From: UBA9732 sp052170315
GTDB taxonomy: Bacteria > Spirochaetota > Spirochaetia > Sphaerochaetales > Sphaerochaetaceae
Length of the DNA stretch: 64,000 nt
Assembly: GCA_052170315.1 (NCBI GenBank)
Contig: JBQNAT010000002.1
Coordinates: 1-64,000, forward strand
Direction: 5' to 3'
The notes below the pieces were generated by a model, which had not been told where the DNA came from, searched no databases, and was given only the letters and a program-made list of their open reading frames with translations. The number at the start of each line of letters is the position of its first letter. Positions within the stretch are counted from its first letter, which is position 1. The position numbers and the translations under genes are program-made. Shown piece after piece: positions 17,969 to 25,233 of the stretch.

Positions 17969-19310
17969 CTTCTTTGCTCTCCTTGTTGTTCTTCTTCCAC
18001 TCCTTCAGGGCCTGATCCAGTGTCCATTCTCCGAAACGTCCCCCATAGTTGAGGATGTACTCTCCATCCTTTCCTTTCTGGCTTGTGCAGAGCTTGAGTA
18101 TTCCCCTGTATTTCATTGATGCAGGACGTCTGCTGAATGCCGTAGTGACGCTCGACACAATCCGTGTCCCGTACTTCATCTCGTAGAATTCCTGGGCTTC
18201 CTTGCTGATTGAGGCCATGACGATAAGCTTGCTGAGCCTTTTGTAGTCTGTTCCCGAAACAGGGAAGTCCGACATTCCGTAGAGATAGGGAGGCTCTATC
18301 CCTGCAATCGTGTATTCACCTCTACTGTGTGCGAATGCCCCTATCAGCTTTCCGTCCACTGTGACCGCAAAGCATGCCTCCGGGCTCGCAGGTGATATGT
18401 TCTTGTTGAGATATTGAGCCCTAAGACAGTTGAAACTGGCTCCGTCAATAGGGTGAATCTCCATCTTGTCTCCGATCTTCTCACCCCGCCTGAGCCTTAT
18501 GATGTCAAGTCTCCTGATGTTCTGATTCGGGACCACAATTCTTGCCTTTTCGAAGTCCGAGGCATAGAGATAACATTGCAGGCCTCTGTTCGTTGTCTTG
18601 AATGTCCCGACAAGATGATTCTTCAGGTCTTCCCGGTAGTAGTGAGTTCCGAAAATCCAATGCTTTCTTCTGCTGAGCTTTCCCAGGAGCTCAAGCACCT
18701 GCTCGTCTCCAAACACCCTGTATTCTGGTGTCGGCCATTCGACAAGTCTGTTTATGAAGTCAAACATCCTCTCATACCCACCTTTCTTGAATGGGGGAAA
18801 GGTATATATCCCGACATCATCCGTATCTGGTATCTGTTCAAGGAAGCTGAAACAGTCCATGCATTCAAAGCCCGAAAGCCTGAATGTCATCTTTCCCAGT
18901 TTGTCAACCTGCTTGTCGATCATCGAATCCCATTGTGCCTTGACCTCTTCCAACTGCTCGTCATAATAGTCTCCCTGTCTGAACATGCAGCCGCCGTAAT
19001 TAGACACAAGAAGGATGGTGGAAAGCTTCTCCTCGTCCGTTGAGAACCTTGATAACGCAAAGGCACACCGTTCAGGTATGCCTTTTCTCGGCTTGAATTC
19101 CGCAAGCCCTTTTCCGCTGAAATAGAATCCCAGTGCCGTCGAATAGACCGACACATCATTGCTCACCAAGTCCGTGAGCCCTGCATTGAACAGCGCACGT
19201 TCAATGGTGAAATTGCCGCAGCATAGATTGTAAAGCCTTTTTATGCCCCAGAATTTTACTGTCTCCTGGACAATCTTGACTGCATCAGGTGGTGTTGTTC
19301 CCTGAAACAT
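17952..19310 (-). CDS. Putative DNA-modifying fusion: methyltransferase-like plus Mom-like GNAT domain
   Basis: This is a 452-residue protein. The N-terminal half has a Rossmann methyltransferase pattern: NLCCGNFTIE (residues 28-37) in the place of SAM motif I, an acidic SNDVS after the next strand, and TFPPF (170-174) in the place of the D/N-PPY catalytic motif. From about residue 300 a second domain looks like a GNAT acyltransferase: CFAVTVDGKLIGAF, then YKRLSKLIVMASISKEAQ and TTAFSRRPASMKYRG, which I associate with the Mu Mom family. It may modify adenines against restriction. Both motifs are degenerate, so the activity is an inference. Confidence 0.6.
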   Translation of the reverse strand: MFQGTTPPDAVKIVQETVKFWGIKRLYNLCCGNFTIERALFNAGLTDLVSNDVSVYSTALGFYFSGKGLAEFKPRKGIPERCAFALSRFSTDEEKLSTILLVSNYGGCMFRQGDYYDEQLEEVKAQWDSMIDKQVDKLGKMTFRLSGFECMDCFSFLEQIPDTDDVGIYTFPPFKKGGYERMFDFINRLVEWPTPEYRVFGDEQVLELLGKLSRRKHWIFGTHYYREDLKNHLVGTFKTTNRGLQCYLYASDFEKARIVVPNQNIRRLDIIRLRRGEKIGDKMEIHPIDGASFNCLRAQYLNKNISPASPEACFAVTVDGKLIGAFAHSRGEYTIAGIEPPYLYGMSDFPVSGTDYKRLSKLIVMASISKEAQEFYEMKYGTRIVSSVTTAFSRRPASMKYRGILKLCTSQKGKDGEYILNYGGRFGEWTLDQALKEWKKNNKESKEDENKI

Positions 19311-19327
19311 CGTCTGAGCCTCCCTGC

Positions 19328-19765
19328 TCAGAACAATGTTGGCTGAAAAACCTCCTGCCTTGAAGAAACGTCTGTTTTGGCGGTAACCGTAGATACTTCA
19401 GAAAATACCTCTTTTCCGAGGAATCCGTTCATCCATTCAGAGAGCATTGTCCTGTGACACCATTCTCCCGGTTTCTTCAATGACTCGTAACAGAGAAGCA
19501 CAAGAGGCTTGCCCTGGAACTTGGGAATAGCTGTCAGGTCATTCCAAATGTCTACAAACCCGATCCTGTCCAGCATCATCAGATACCTTCCCAGATATTC
19601 GTCTCTTGAGATGCCCTGTCTCAGGAGCTCGTAGGGAGGAGCAACCCTCTGATAGACCTTCCCTGTGTACCACTGCGGAACACCCCGGCTTATCGCAACC
19701 GGGGTGTAATCCCTGAGATTTCTCAGGTTTCCGAAATAGCTCGTATATATCTTCACGTTCTCCAT
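19328..19765 (-). CDS. DUF488 family protein
   Basis: This is a 145-residue protein. The C-terminal half has the DUF488 signature: LVLLCYESLKKPGEWCHRTM, with CYE at 92-94 and CHR at 103-105. The N-terminus has YTSYFGNLRNL. The biochemical role of DUF488 is not known; members often sit near DNA-modification genes. I use the ATG at 19765 because AGAGAGG lies eight bases upstream. It is the first gene behind the strong leftward promoter at 19.8 kb. Confidence 0.75.
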   Translation of the reverse strand: MENVKIYTSYFGNLRNLRDYTPVAISRGVPQWYTGKVYQRVAPPYELLRQGISRDEYLGRYLMMLDRIGFVDIWNDLTAIPKFQGKPLVLLCYESLKKPGEWCHRTMLSEWMNGFLGKEVFSEVSTVTAKTDVSSRQEVFQPTLF

Positions 19766-19803
19766 TGGAGCCACCTCTCTTTGTGTGTTTCTTTGATGAT
19801 TAT

Positions 19804-19832
19804 AGTATATACCGATATCCCGATACTGTCAA
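19804..19832 (-). promoter_or_regulatory. Leftward sigma-70 promoter before the DUF488 gene
   Basis: On the minus strand TTGACA (19832-19827) and TATACT (19809-19804) are separated by 17 bp. The spacer holds two CCGATA direct repeats (plus strand 19812-19817 and 19820-19825). The first lies in ATACCG, the half-site found at the other phage promoters. It probably drives the DUF488-to-terminase unit. Confidence 0.75.
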
Positions 19833-19863
19833 GATAACTCCTTTCCACGGAACGATTTCCTAT

Positions 19864-21216
19864 TCAAGCTGAGGCCTTTTCCCTGTAAGCCTTGTTGCTT
19901 GCGGCCATCCAGTTCCTGCAGAAGCCCTCAACCTCAGGAACGACCTGGTTTTTCGCACCATAGCATTGCCCGAGCGCGAGCGTCTTTTCTGTAATCTTGA
20001 CCTCTGCACACACGAAGGATGTGAACGGAGCACTCTGTTTCCTTATGAAGCAAATCATTATCTTTCCGTTTGCCTGCCTCTCGTCGTAATCCATCCTTCC
20101 TACACAGATTCCCAGATCATGCCCTTCGTCTATCAGGTCGCTCTTGCATGTGGCAAGGCGCACCTCGTATTCTTCGTCCGAATAGGCCAGGAAGAAGAAT
20201 CTGTCTGCCGTCTTCTTCATCTCCCGGCTTATTTTCTCGTACTTCTTCTTTTCCTGTTCTCTCTCATGACTTCTGTATTGCCTCGTATAGAGGTCGTGCA
20301 TCTCCCCGAAGTTCTTGGGGAACAGAACCTTGGTGTCTCCGAGATTCAGCCTGAGATAGTCGCATGCCCTGATATAGTCGAAGTACACTCTTGTTCCGAT
20401 GTGGTTGTCACTCAGCCATTCACAGAGCCTTTCCCTTGATGTGTGCTGCAGTATCTTCTGATAAAGCTCCTTGTCCTCGAAGGCAAGCTCCCTTCCGCAC
20501 TGGATGCGGTAGGATAAGGATGTGGCATAATCCCTTGCACTTCCTTGAGGGTTCTTCTTGTATGCATTGTGTGCCGTCCTGAATGCCATCATCTGTAGCT
20601 CGCTGTGATGCCTCTCCACCCACCTGAAGAACAAAGGTTCCTGATCCAATTGCGTAAGGTTGGCATCCGTTATCCAGTCCATTCTCGGCACAAACCTCAT
20701 GAGCATCTCTGCCGACCTCGGATGCTTTCTGTATAGCCTTATGTATCCCATCGGCTCCATGCTTCCGTTCTGATAGTGGGCATATCTTAAAGAGGAATCC
20801 AAAGCAGTGAGCTCTTCTTCTGTTGTCAACAGCTTCCTGTAGACCTTCTCTATGGGAAACGCCTTGTCAGCCTCTCCGAAGCACGGCTCATATTCATAGG
20901 TCTCATAGTAGTTGCGCTTCCAGTCCTTGCCGTCATATCCCCAGCTCTTGAATCCCGGATTGCCGTATCCCGGCCATTCCCAGAAGCAGTTTCTCAGGAG
21001 AACAGGACCTTTCTCCGGCACGACAAGAAGCCTCTGAACCCACAGGCCTTTCATCGTGTGCTTGATTCCGTATATGACCTCATAGAGCTTGCCGTTCCAT
21101 TTCATTATCTCCGACACATAATGTTTGGAGGCTCCTGTATACGAAGCCTCCGCAATCTCTTTAACCCTGTCAGGAATGACCTGGACATCTCTGTTCATCT
21201 TCTCAAGGAAAGTCAT
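19864..21216 (-). CDS. PcfJ-like protein
   Basis: This is a 450-residue protein. The C-terminal region contains GICVGRMDYDERQANGKIMI followed by VKITEKTLALGQCYGAKN, the core pattern of the PcfJ family known from conjugative plasmids and integrative elements. The middle part is Arg/Tyr-rich and helical. PcfJ function is unknown. The gene directly follows a PcfK-like gene, the usual pair. I use the ATG at 21216, which has GAGGAGGG four bases upstream. Confidence 0.75.
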   Translation of the reverse strand: MTFLEKMNRDVQVIPDRVKEIAEASYTGASKHYVSEIMKWNGKLYEVIYGIKHTMKGLWVQRLLVVPEKGPVLLRNCFWEWPGYGNPGFKSWGYDGKDWKRNYYETYEYEPCFGEADKAFPIEKVYRKLLTTEEELTALDSSLRYAHYQNGSMEPMGYIRLYRKHPRSAEMLMRFVPRMDWITDANLTQLDQEPLFFRWVERHHSELQMMAFRTAHNAYKKNPQGSARDYATSLSYRIQCGRELAFEDKELYQKILQHTSRERLCEWLSDNHIGTRVYFDYIRACDYLRLNLGDTKVLFPKNFGEMHDLYTRQYRSHEREQEKKKYEKISREMKKTADRFFFLAYSDEEYEVRLATCKSDLIDEGHDLGICVGRMDYDERQANGKIMICFIRKQSAPFTSFVCAEVKITEKTLALGQCYGAKNQVVPEVEGFCRNWMAASNKAYREKASA

Positions 21217-21226
21217 ATGTCCCTCC

Positions 21227-21598
21227 TCAGAAATCAAAGAGGGTCAACTGAACCTCTTGCTCTATGGTCTTCGGCTTCTTCTGTGGAAGCTGAACAGGAA
21301 CCTGCTGCCTTGTGACTTCTGCTTTCGGCTCCTTTTTCTTCGGCTCGCAATTCAGGGAATCCTCAAGGATATAGTGGACAACCCACTCGAACACTTCTTC
21401 ATCTGTGACGAATGCAAAACCATCCTTCTGCTGTTTCCTTGCTTCCTGCTTCACGTAGGCCAGCACCCCGTCAAGGGACTTTCCCTCTTTCTTCATGGCC
21501 TCCGCAAGGGCAGCGTCCTTTTCAGACCTCCCTCTCAGATACCCTGCGATGGCCTTTTTGTATGCCGTATCCATCTTGTTCTCGCTGATATCAACCAT
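21227..21598 (-). CDS. PcfK-like protein
   Basis: This is a 123-residue protein with a conserved helical N-terminus (TAYKKAIAGYLRGRSEKD) and the DEEVFEWVVHYILED segment typical of PcfK. It ends in a linker and a hydrophobic-acidic tip (QLTLFDF) like a partner-binding peptide. It is paired with PcfJ downstream (10 bp gap). A GGAGG site precedes the ATG. Confidence 0.75.
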   Translation of the reverse strand: MVDISENKMDTAYKKAIAGYLRGRSEKDAALAEAMKKEGKSLDGVLAYVKQEARKQQKDGFAFVTDEEVFEWVVHYILEDSLNCEPKKKEPKAEVTRQQVPVQLPQKKPKTIEQEVQLTLFDF

Positions 21599-21794
21599 TG
21601 ACCGCCTCCTTTGTCTGGCGCCTTACATGCACCGGAATGCCCTGATCCGTGTACAGGGCATATCCGTCTTCCATCCTGGCTCTGACTATCTCCACCGACC
21701 TTCCTACTGCTTTGGCTGCGCCTGATATAGACAGGAATGTGTAGCTCTGGTCAAAGCCCCTTCTTGTCAGAACAACACGCACTGGCTTTCCCAT
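21591..21794 (-). CDS. Small NUMOD-like helix-turn-helix protein
   Basis: This is a 67-residue protein whose central FLSISGAAKAVGRSVEIVRARM resembles the NUMOD1 module, a DNA-binding helix-turn-helix usually attached to homing nucleases. No nuclease domain is present. I choose the ATG at 21794, with GAGGAG upstream and ten bases after the previous stop; an upstream extension would run through the previous gene. Confidence 0.55.
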   Translation of the reverse strand: MGKPVRVVLTRRGFDQSYTFLSISGAAKAVGRSVEIVRARMEDGYALYTDQGIPVHVRRQTKEAVNG

Positions 21795-21804
21795 GTCCGG
21801 CTCC

Positions 21805-22170
21805 TCAGTGTGCGTTGTATTCGTCCCTGGGCTTTCCGTCCCACAGGTGTGCGTATGCGTAACTTGTGATTGCCACCCCGGTGTTCCTCGGGTCATTGTT
21901 TGCCGAATAATTGAACGGCTTCCTGTAAAGGACCTCTCCTGTGAACCTGTCCTCTCCCTCTGTTATGGGAGCAACCAGGCGTCCGTAGTACATCGGATAA
22001 GCCGTCTGTCCCGCCGTCTTCTTCTTCAGCTCCCTGAGCTTCACCATCGTCTTCGTGACACCTACGACCTCGTAGAAGTCGTAAATCTCTGCCTCGTATC
22101 CCCAGCATGAATTGAGGATGTTCCCGACTTTCAGTCCCATCAGTTCGTTGTTTTCAACCTTCTTTGCCAT
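21805..22170 (-). CDS. Phage hypothetical protein, 121 residues
   Basis: This is a soluble protein with a segment KVGNILNSCWGYEAEIYDFYEVVGV seen in small phage and integrative-element proteins of unknown function, followed by a basic helix and an aromatic, Gly-poor C-terminus. AGGAGG precedes the ATG at 22170. No catalytic motif is visible. It leads the run of small genes that feeds PcfK/PcfJ. Confidence 0.6.
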   Translation of the reverse strand: MAKKVENNELMGLKVGNILNSCWGYEAEIYDFYEVVGVTKTMVKLRELKKKTAGQTAYPMYYGRLVAPITEGEDRFTGEVLYRKPFNYSANNDPRNTGVAITSYAYAHLWDGKPRDEYNAH

Positions 22171-22201
22171 GACTCGCCTCCTTGCTTGCTTGTCAGGCGC
22201 C

Positions 22202-22315
22202 TCAGCGCCACTTGTTCTTCCTGTTCTTCTTGCCCTTGATCGCCCTGTAGGTCATCACCCCGCAGAACACCCCAAGACCAACCATCAAAACTTCCAAAAC
22301 CATCACCAAATCCAT
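22202..22315 (-). CDS. Tiny single-span membrane protein, 37 residues
   Basis: AGGAGG lies seven bases before the ATG at 22315. Residues 2 to about 22 are almost entirely Val, Leu, Met, Gly and Phe, forming one membrane span, followed by a strongly basic tail (KGKKNRKNKWR). This gives an N-out/C-in topology. Function unknown; a holin-like or host-interaction role is possible. Confidence 0.55.
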   Translation of the reverse strand: MDLVMVLEVLMVGLGVFCGVMTYRAIKGKKNRKNKWR

Positions 22316-22353
22316 CTCTTTCCTCCTTGGCTTTTATGTGTTATCATGGGTGA

Positions 22354-22371
22354 CGGAGCCCGAAGGCTCCG
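22354..22371 (-). other. Very stable hairpin with C(UUCG)G loop
   Basis: In leftward RNA the 7-bp stem CGGAGCC/GGCTCCG closes a TTCG tetraloop, the most stable RNA loop type. It lies between the two tiny membrane protein genes and has no T-run, so it probably acts in RNA stability or processing and is not a terminator. Confidence 0.6.
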
Positions 22372-22377
22372 GACCCA

Positions 22378-22497
22378 CTACGGGTCGTCTTTTTTCTGAA
22401 AATGTCTTTTCAGCAGGTCGTAGGTTATGTTCGCCAGTAGCCCGCCAAGGAAACCGGCAACGAAATCTGCGACCATTTTTAATAGCTGCATTCCCAT
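22378..22497 (-). CDS. Tiny membrane protein, 39 residues
   Basis: A GGAGGAG site precedes the ATG at 22497. The N-terminal 25 residues (FVAGFLGGLLANI core) form one amphipathic or membrane helix with Gly spacing, followed by a charged tail ending KKDDP. It is the first gene behind the promoter at 22.55 kb. I know no family for it. Confidence 0.5.
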   Translation of the reverse strand: MGMQLLKMVADFVAGFLGGLLANITYDLLKRHFQKKDDP

Positions 22498-22547
22498 CTT
22501 CTCCTCCTCTTGTCTTCCACTATGTGGATTGGTTTTCTTATGCTTTA

Positions 22548-22576
22548 ATTATATACCGAAAACTGTATAAAATCAA
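22548..22576 (-). promoter_or_regulatory. Leftward promoter with palindromic operator
   Basis: On the minus strand TTGATT and TATAAT (22553-22548) are 17 bp apart. The spacer holds TATACCGAAAACTGTATA (22552-22569), matching the consensus ATACCG-N4-CNGTAT found at two other phage promoters. It would drive the tiny membrane proteins and the genes after them. Confidence 0.7.
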
Positions 22577-22688
22577 GAGGATTTCATCTTTAATTTCTTA
22601 TATTACAATAATATATCTAAAAGGCTCTTCATAGAACATATACATGTGCAAGCAATCCTCACCCTATGGCCATACCGGCTTCCTATCC

Positions 22689-22878
22689 TCAAAGCCGTTT
22701 CTCAACTGTGATTTTGCCATCAGATTTAATCACCAGAGACACCCCCCCTTTTTCCGGCTTCGTGAATAATATCCACTAAATTTGCTGCACTCAAGGTGAA
22801 AAAGTTAAGATTATCTCCTGTAGTCTTATTGGCATATATTTCGAAATCAGCTCTTTTCTTCTCAATAGCAGCCAACAT
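22689..22878 (-). pseudogene. Small gene with frameshift at a seven-G tract
   Basis: Reading from the ATG at 22878 gives 50 codons to a stop at 22726. Skipping one base of the G7 tract (plus-strand C7 at 22742-22748) instead gives about 62 residues ending VSLVIKSDGKITVEKRL at 22689, a natural-looking C-terminus. The start overlaps the end of the upstream gene. The tract may be an indel in the strain, transcriptional slippage, phase variation or a sequencing error. I do not recognise the protein. Confidence 0.5.
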
Positions 22879-23059
22879 ATGTTCCAAGAGCCCTTCTCTC
22901 CTCATAGGTTATAATCTCTTGGTCTCGCAGTGCCGTGAGGTATGACCTCGCCCTTAAAACCTCCACGTATACCTTGTCACTGTCCTTTGTCTTTTCTAGT
23001 TCCTTCTTCATCTCGTCAATCTTTTCGATTGTCCTGCTCGTCAATCTTGATTTCAGCAC
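22862..23059 (-). CDS. Small charged phage protein, 65 residues
   Basis: It starts at GTG (23059) with AGGAGG six bases upstream. The sequence is largely alpha-helical and rich in Lys, Glu, Asp and Arg, probably a short coiled coil. The start overlaps the end of the 26-codon gene upstream, and its 3' end overlaps the frameshifted gene. Function not recognised. Confidence 0.55.
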   Translation of the reverse strand: MLKSRLTSRTIEKIDEMKKELEKTKDSDKVYVEVLRARSYLTALRDQEIITYEERRALGTYVGCY

Positions 23060-23133
23060 GTCAATCCTCCTTGAAACTTCTCAGCTTCCCCACAAGTGGT
23101 CTCTTTCATGAGTCCTTTTTCTCTTTTCGTCAT
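23053..23133 (-). CDS. Very short ORF, 26 residues, first of a leftward set
   Basis: The ATG at 23133 has GAGGT upstream, and the stop overlaps the GTG of the next gene (GTGCTGA), so it may couple translation. It contains two Cys. It may be a leader peptide and not a functional protein. Confidence 0.4.
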   Translation of the reverse strand: MTKREKGLMKETTCGEAEKFQGGLTC

Positions 23134-23175
23134 CTTTTACCTCGCAAATTATTGTATTATCTATACTTAGATATT

Positions 23176-23191
23176 AAACGGTTATCGGTAT
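23176..23191 (+). promoter_or_regulatory. Operator-like palindrome C in the divergent region
   Basis: AAACGGTTATCGGTAT matches the 16-bp palindrome ATACNG-N4-CGGTAT with one mismatch. It overlaps a TATAAT at 23189-23194 that points toward the RHH gene, and it also lies upstream of the leftward gene at 23133, so it could control both directions. Confidence 0.55.
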
Positions 23192-23231
23192 AATGTACAG
23201 AGTTTTGTACCTTTTTTCTATATTTTTTTCA

Positions 23232-23260
23232 TTGACTTCAAATACCGTTCTCCGTATAAT
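23232..23260 (+). promoter_or_regulatory. Promoter of the RHH gene with operator D
   Basis: TTGACT (23232-23237) and TATAAT (23255-23260) are 17 bp apart. Inside the spacer is ATACCGTTCTCCGTAT (23242-23257), a perfect match to ATACCG-N4-CNGTAT. Its placement would let a bound protein block polymerase. It fits autoregulation by the downstream RHH gene, which starts 20 bp further. Confidence 0.75.
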
Positions 23261-23280
23261 CCTAAAAGGAGACAAAAAAG

Positions 23281-23457
23281 ATGACTGAAGCACAGACCAG
23301 GGCACGTGACAAATGGGACAAGAACAACGTGAAGCTTGTCGGAATCAAATTCTATCCGTCGCATATGGAAGAATATGAGCACCTCAGGAAACAGCCATAC
23401 CAGTCGGAATACGTCAGACGGCTTATCCGCGAGGACATGAAAAAAGGGCAGGGTTGA
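23281..23457 (+). CDS. Ribbon-helix-helix (RHH) DNA-binding protein, 58 residues
   Basis: This is one of the few rightward phage genes. After a charged N-terminus (TRARDKWDKNN) comes a short beta strand (KLVGIKFY) and two helices (SHMEEYEHLRKQ and SEYVRRLIREDMKK), the layout of Arc/CopG-type RHH proteins, which bind palindromes as dimers of dimers. AAAGGAG precedes the ATG. Its own promoter has a palindromic site shared with neighbouring promoters, which makes it the best candidate for their regulator. Confidence 0.75.
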   Translation: MTEAQTRARDKWDKNNVKLVGIKFYPSHMEEYEHLRKQPYQSEYVRRLIREDMKKGQG

Positions 23458-23471
23458 AATCCCGGCCCTTT
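23443..23471. terminator. Bidirectional terminator between RHH and SAM synthetase genes
   Basis: The stem is AAAGGGC-A-GGG paired with CCC-G-GCCCTTT (one A/G mismatch), with a seven-base loop. The A and T stretches at its base let it work from both sides. It overlaps the end of the RHH gene and lies between convergent transcripts. Confidence 0.65.
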
Positions 23472-23478
23472 ATCTTTC

Positions 23479-24516
23479 TCAGAACCAAAGCATGTGGCAG
23501 CCTTCGGCTATGTTCTCATAGTTCTGGTGCAGAAGATCCAGCTCGTCAATCATTCCCTGAACCGAGAAATCAAAATTCCTCAAGATCCACTCCTTGTAAT
23601 GGTCGCAAAAACTTCCTTCATTAGTTCTTACGTGGACACTCACCGGCTGCGCCATACCTATTGCATAAGCCAATTGTACCTGGCACCAGTCAAGGTCGAA
23701 TTTCTCAAGAACCTTCCTTGCAACGAACCTTGCCATGTATGCAGCAGTCCTGTCCACCTTTGTCGGATCCTTTCCTGAGAAAGCTCCACCTCCAACAGGA
23801 ATATATCCTCCATACTGGTCGCAAACTATCTTCCTTCCTGTCAATCCACAGTCTGCGGAAGGCCCTCCATGAGTCCAGCTTCCTGAAGGATTGAGCAAAA
23901 CTCTTCTTGCATATATCCCCGTGGAATCCCAGATGTCCCTTAGGTATGACCTTACTTTCTCAAGCCCATACTTACTGTCATGACAGGCTGAAATCAAGAC
24001 CGTGTCCACAGGTTTTTCCCATACATAACTGACACCCTTCGACTCAAGGTTGGTTGTAATCTGAACCTTCGAATCACCCTTCAGAATCCCTTCCGGAACC
24101 TTGTTCTCTATTGCCTTGATTAGGTCGTTTGCGAGACAGAATCCATAAGGTAGATTGTTCCCTCCTCTACAGGCAAACCCGAACATCATTCCCTGATCTC
24201 CAGCGCAAAGCATCTTCCTTGCCGTAACAGCCCTGTTAATTTCCTTGCTTTGCTCTGAAACTAGTTTAAGAACCGTTCCAACATTGTACCCAAGCTTTGC
24301 CGCAACCTTCCTGACGATACCCTCATAGTCGACATTTGCATTCGTATTAACCTCTCCTGCGATGATGACTGCATCGCCCTTCACCATGGTTTCTATTGCA
24401 ACATGACTTCCCTCGTCCTGTCTCAGACACTCTGAAAGAATCGCATCCGAAATCTGATCCGCATACTTGTCTGGGTGCCATTTGGACACCTGTTCCGTGG
24501 AAAACAATCTTTCCAT
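23479..24516 (-). CDS. metK: S-adenosylmethionine synthetase, phage-encoded
   Basis: This is a 345-residue enzyme, shorter than cellular MetK (about 380-400). It joins methionine and ATP to form SAM. The motifs are intact: HPDK (14-17), CAGDQG (104-109; usually GAGDQG), GPSADCGLTGRKI (218-230) and the phosphate loop GGGAFSGKDPTKVDR (242-256). The shorter length probably reflects trimmed loops. I use the ATG at 24516 with AGGAGG seven bases upstream. It is the last gene of the early leftward unit, in the same prophage as a methyltransferase-like protein and a radical-SAM protein, so it may boost the SAM pool. Confidence 0.9.
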   Translation of the reverse strand: MERLFSTEQVSKWHPDKYADQISDAILSECLRQDEGSHVAIETMVKGDAVIIAGEVNTNANVDYEGIVRKVAAKLGYNVGTVLKLVSEQSKEINRAVTARKMLCAGDQGMMFGFACRGGNNLPYGFCLANDLIKAIENKVPEGILKGDSKVQITTNLESKGVSYVWEKPVDTVLISACHDSKYGLEKVRSYLRDIWDSTGIYARRVLLNPSGSWTHGGPSADCGLTGRKIVCDQYGGYIPVGGGAFSGKDPTKVDRTAAYMARFVARKVLEKFDLDWCQVQLAYAIGMAQPVSVHVRTNEGSFCDHYKEWILRNFDFSVQGMIDELDLLHQNYENIAEGCHMLWF

Positions 24517-24535
24517 TAATAATCCTCCTGTCAAA

Positions 24536-24955
24536 TCAAATGGCATAATCCGCATAGTACGTGCTCCCCGCAATCTCAAGGGTCGTGCCCTGCCTTATAG
24601 CCTTATAAATTCTCTCCTCTGAGATATTCAAATGATTCGCACATGCCTGCACGCTCCTGAAATCCCTCCGGCACTTGCTATTGAAAATGAATATGGGCCT
24701 GCTCTTGGCGCCCCTTTTGAACCTGACCCCCAGAACCTCAACCGAGTCAATGTTCTCCCCATGAACCATGCCCACTCTGAATTCCGCTTCCGGAAACACC
24801 TTAGAAGCCCGCAGGAGCGCACTTCTCGCAGAGAATATGTTCGTGTATATCTGCCATTCTTCTCTCCCGTGTGTGAGCGTGTAGCCCTCCTTTGGGTCGT
24901 ATTTGCAGAGCCTCCGGCCAGTCGATAAATCCATCACAACATACTGGTCCTTCAT
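24536..24955 (-). CDS. NUMOD-like DNA-binding protein, 139 residues
   Basis: The C-terminal 50 residues (FRSVQACANHLNISEERIYKAI) look like a NUMOD1-type helix-turn-helix preceded by a short beta hairpin (PIFIFNSKCRRD). The N-terminal part is unassigned. No nuclease motif is visible. The start overlaps the stop of the next gene upstream (ATGA). Confidence 0.5.
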   Translation of the reverse strand: MKDQYVVMDLSTGRRLCKYDPKEGYTLTHGREEWQIYTNIFSARSALLRASKVFPEAEFRVGMVHGENIDSVEVLGVRFKRGAKSRPIFIFNSKCRRDFRSVQACANHLNISEERIYKAIRQGTTLEIAGSTYYADYAI

Positions 24956-25233
24956 CTGTTATCCTCTTCCATGTCGTAGAGCTCATCGAAAATAAACTGC
25001 ACCTCTTTCTCGACCGCAACGCCGTTCACGATGGAAACATCCTTATATCCCCAGACTCCGGCCCCTTCCAAGAGACGGATTACCTGAGTGCTCTTGAGTT
25101 GATGACCCATTTCATTAAAATAGGAAACACACTCTTGGATGCTGTCGAATACAAGGTTCTTCCTTCCACCACCCTTGACGTTGTAGGCAACGATTCTTCT
25201 CTTATTGTGTAGAAAGCCTCGCTTCTTGCCCAT
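24952..25233 (-). CDS. NUMOD-like small protein, 93 residues
   Basis: A basic N-terminus (KKRGFLHNKRRIVAYN) is followed by VFDSIQECVSYFNEMGHQLK and STQVIRLLEG, which has the spacing of a NUMOD1-like helix-turn-helix, then an acidic end. TAATG joins it to the stop of the upstream loader gene. It resembles the gene after it in layout, suggesting an old duplication. Confidence 0.5.
   Translation of the reverse strand: MGKKRGFLHNKRRIVAYNVKGGGRKNLVFDSIQECVSYFNEMGHQLKSTQVIRLLEGAGVWGYKDVSIVNGVAVEKEVQFIFDELYDMEEDNR

Noticed and set aside
18414..19043. 209-codon plus-strand frame opposite the methyltransferase-GNAT gene
   Set aside because: Antisense shadow of a well supported gene.
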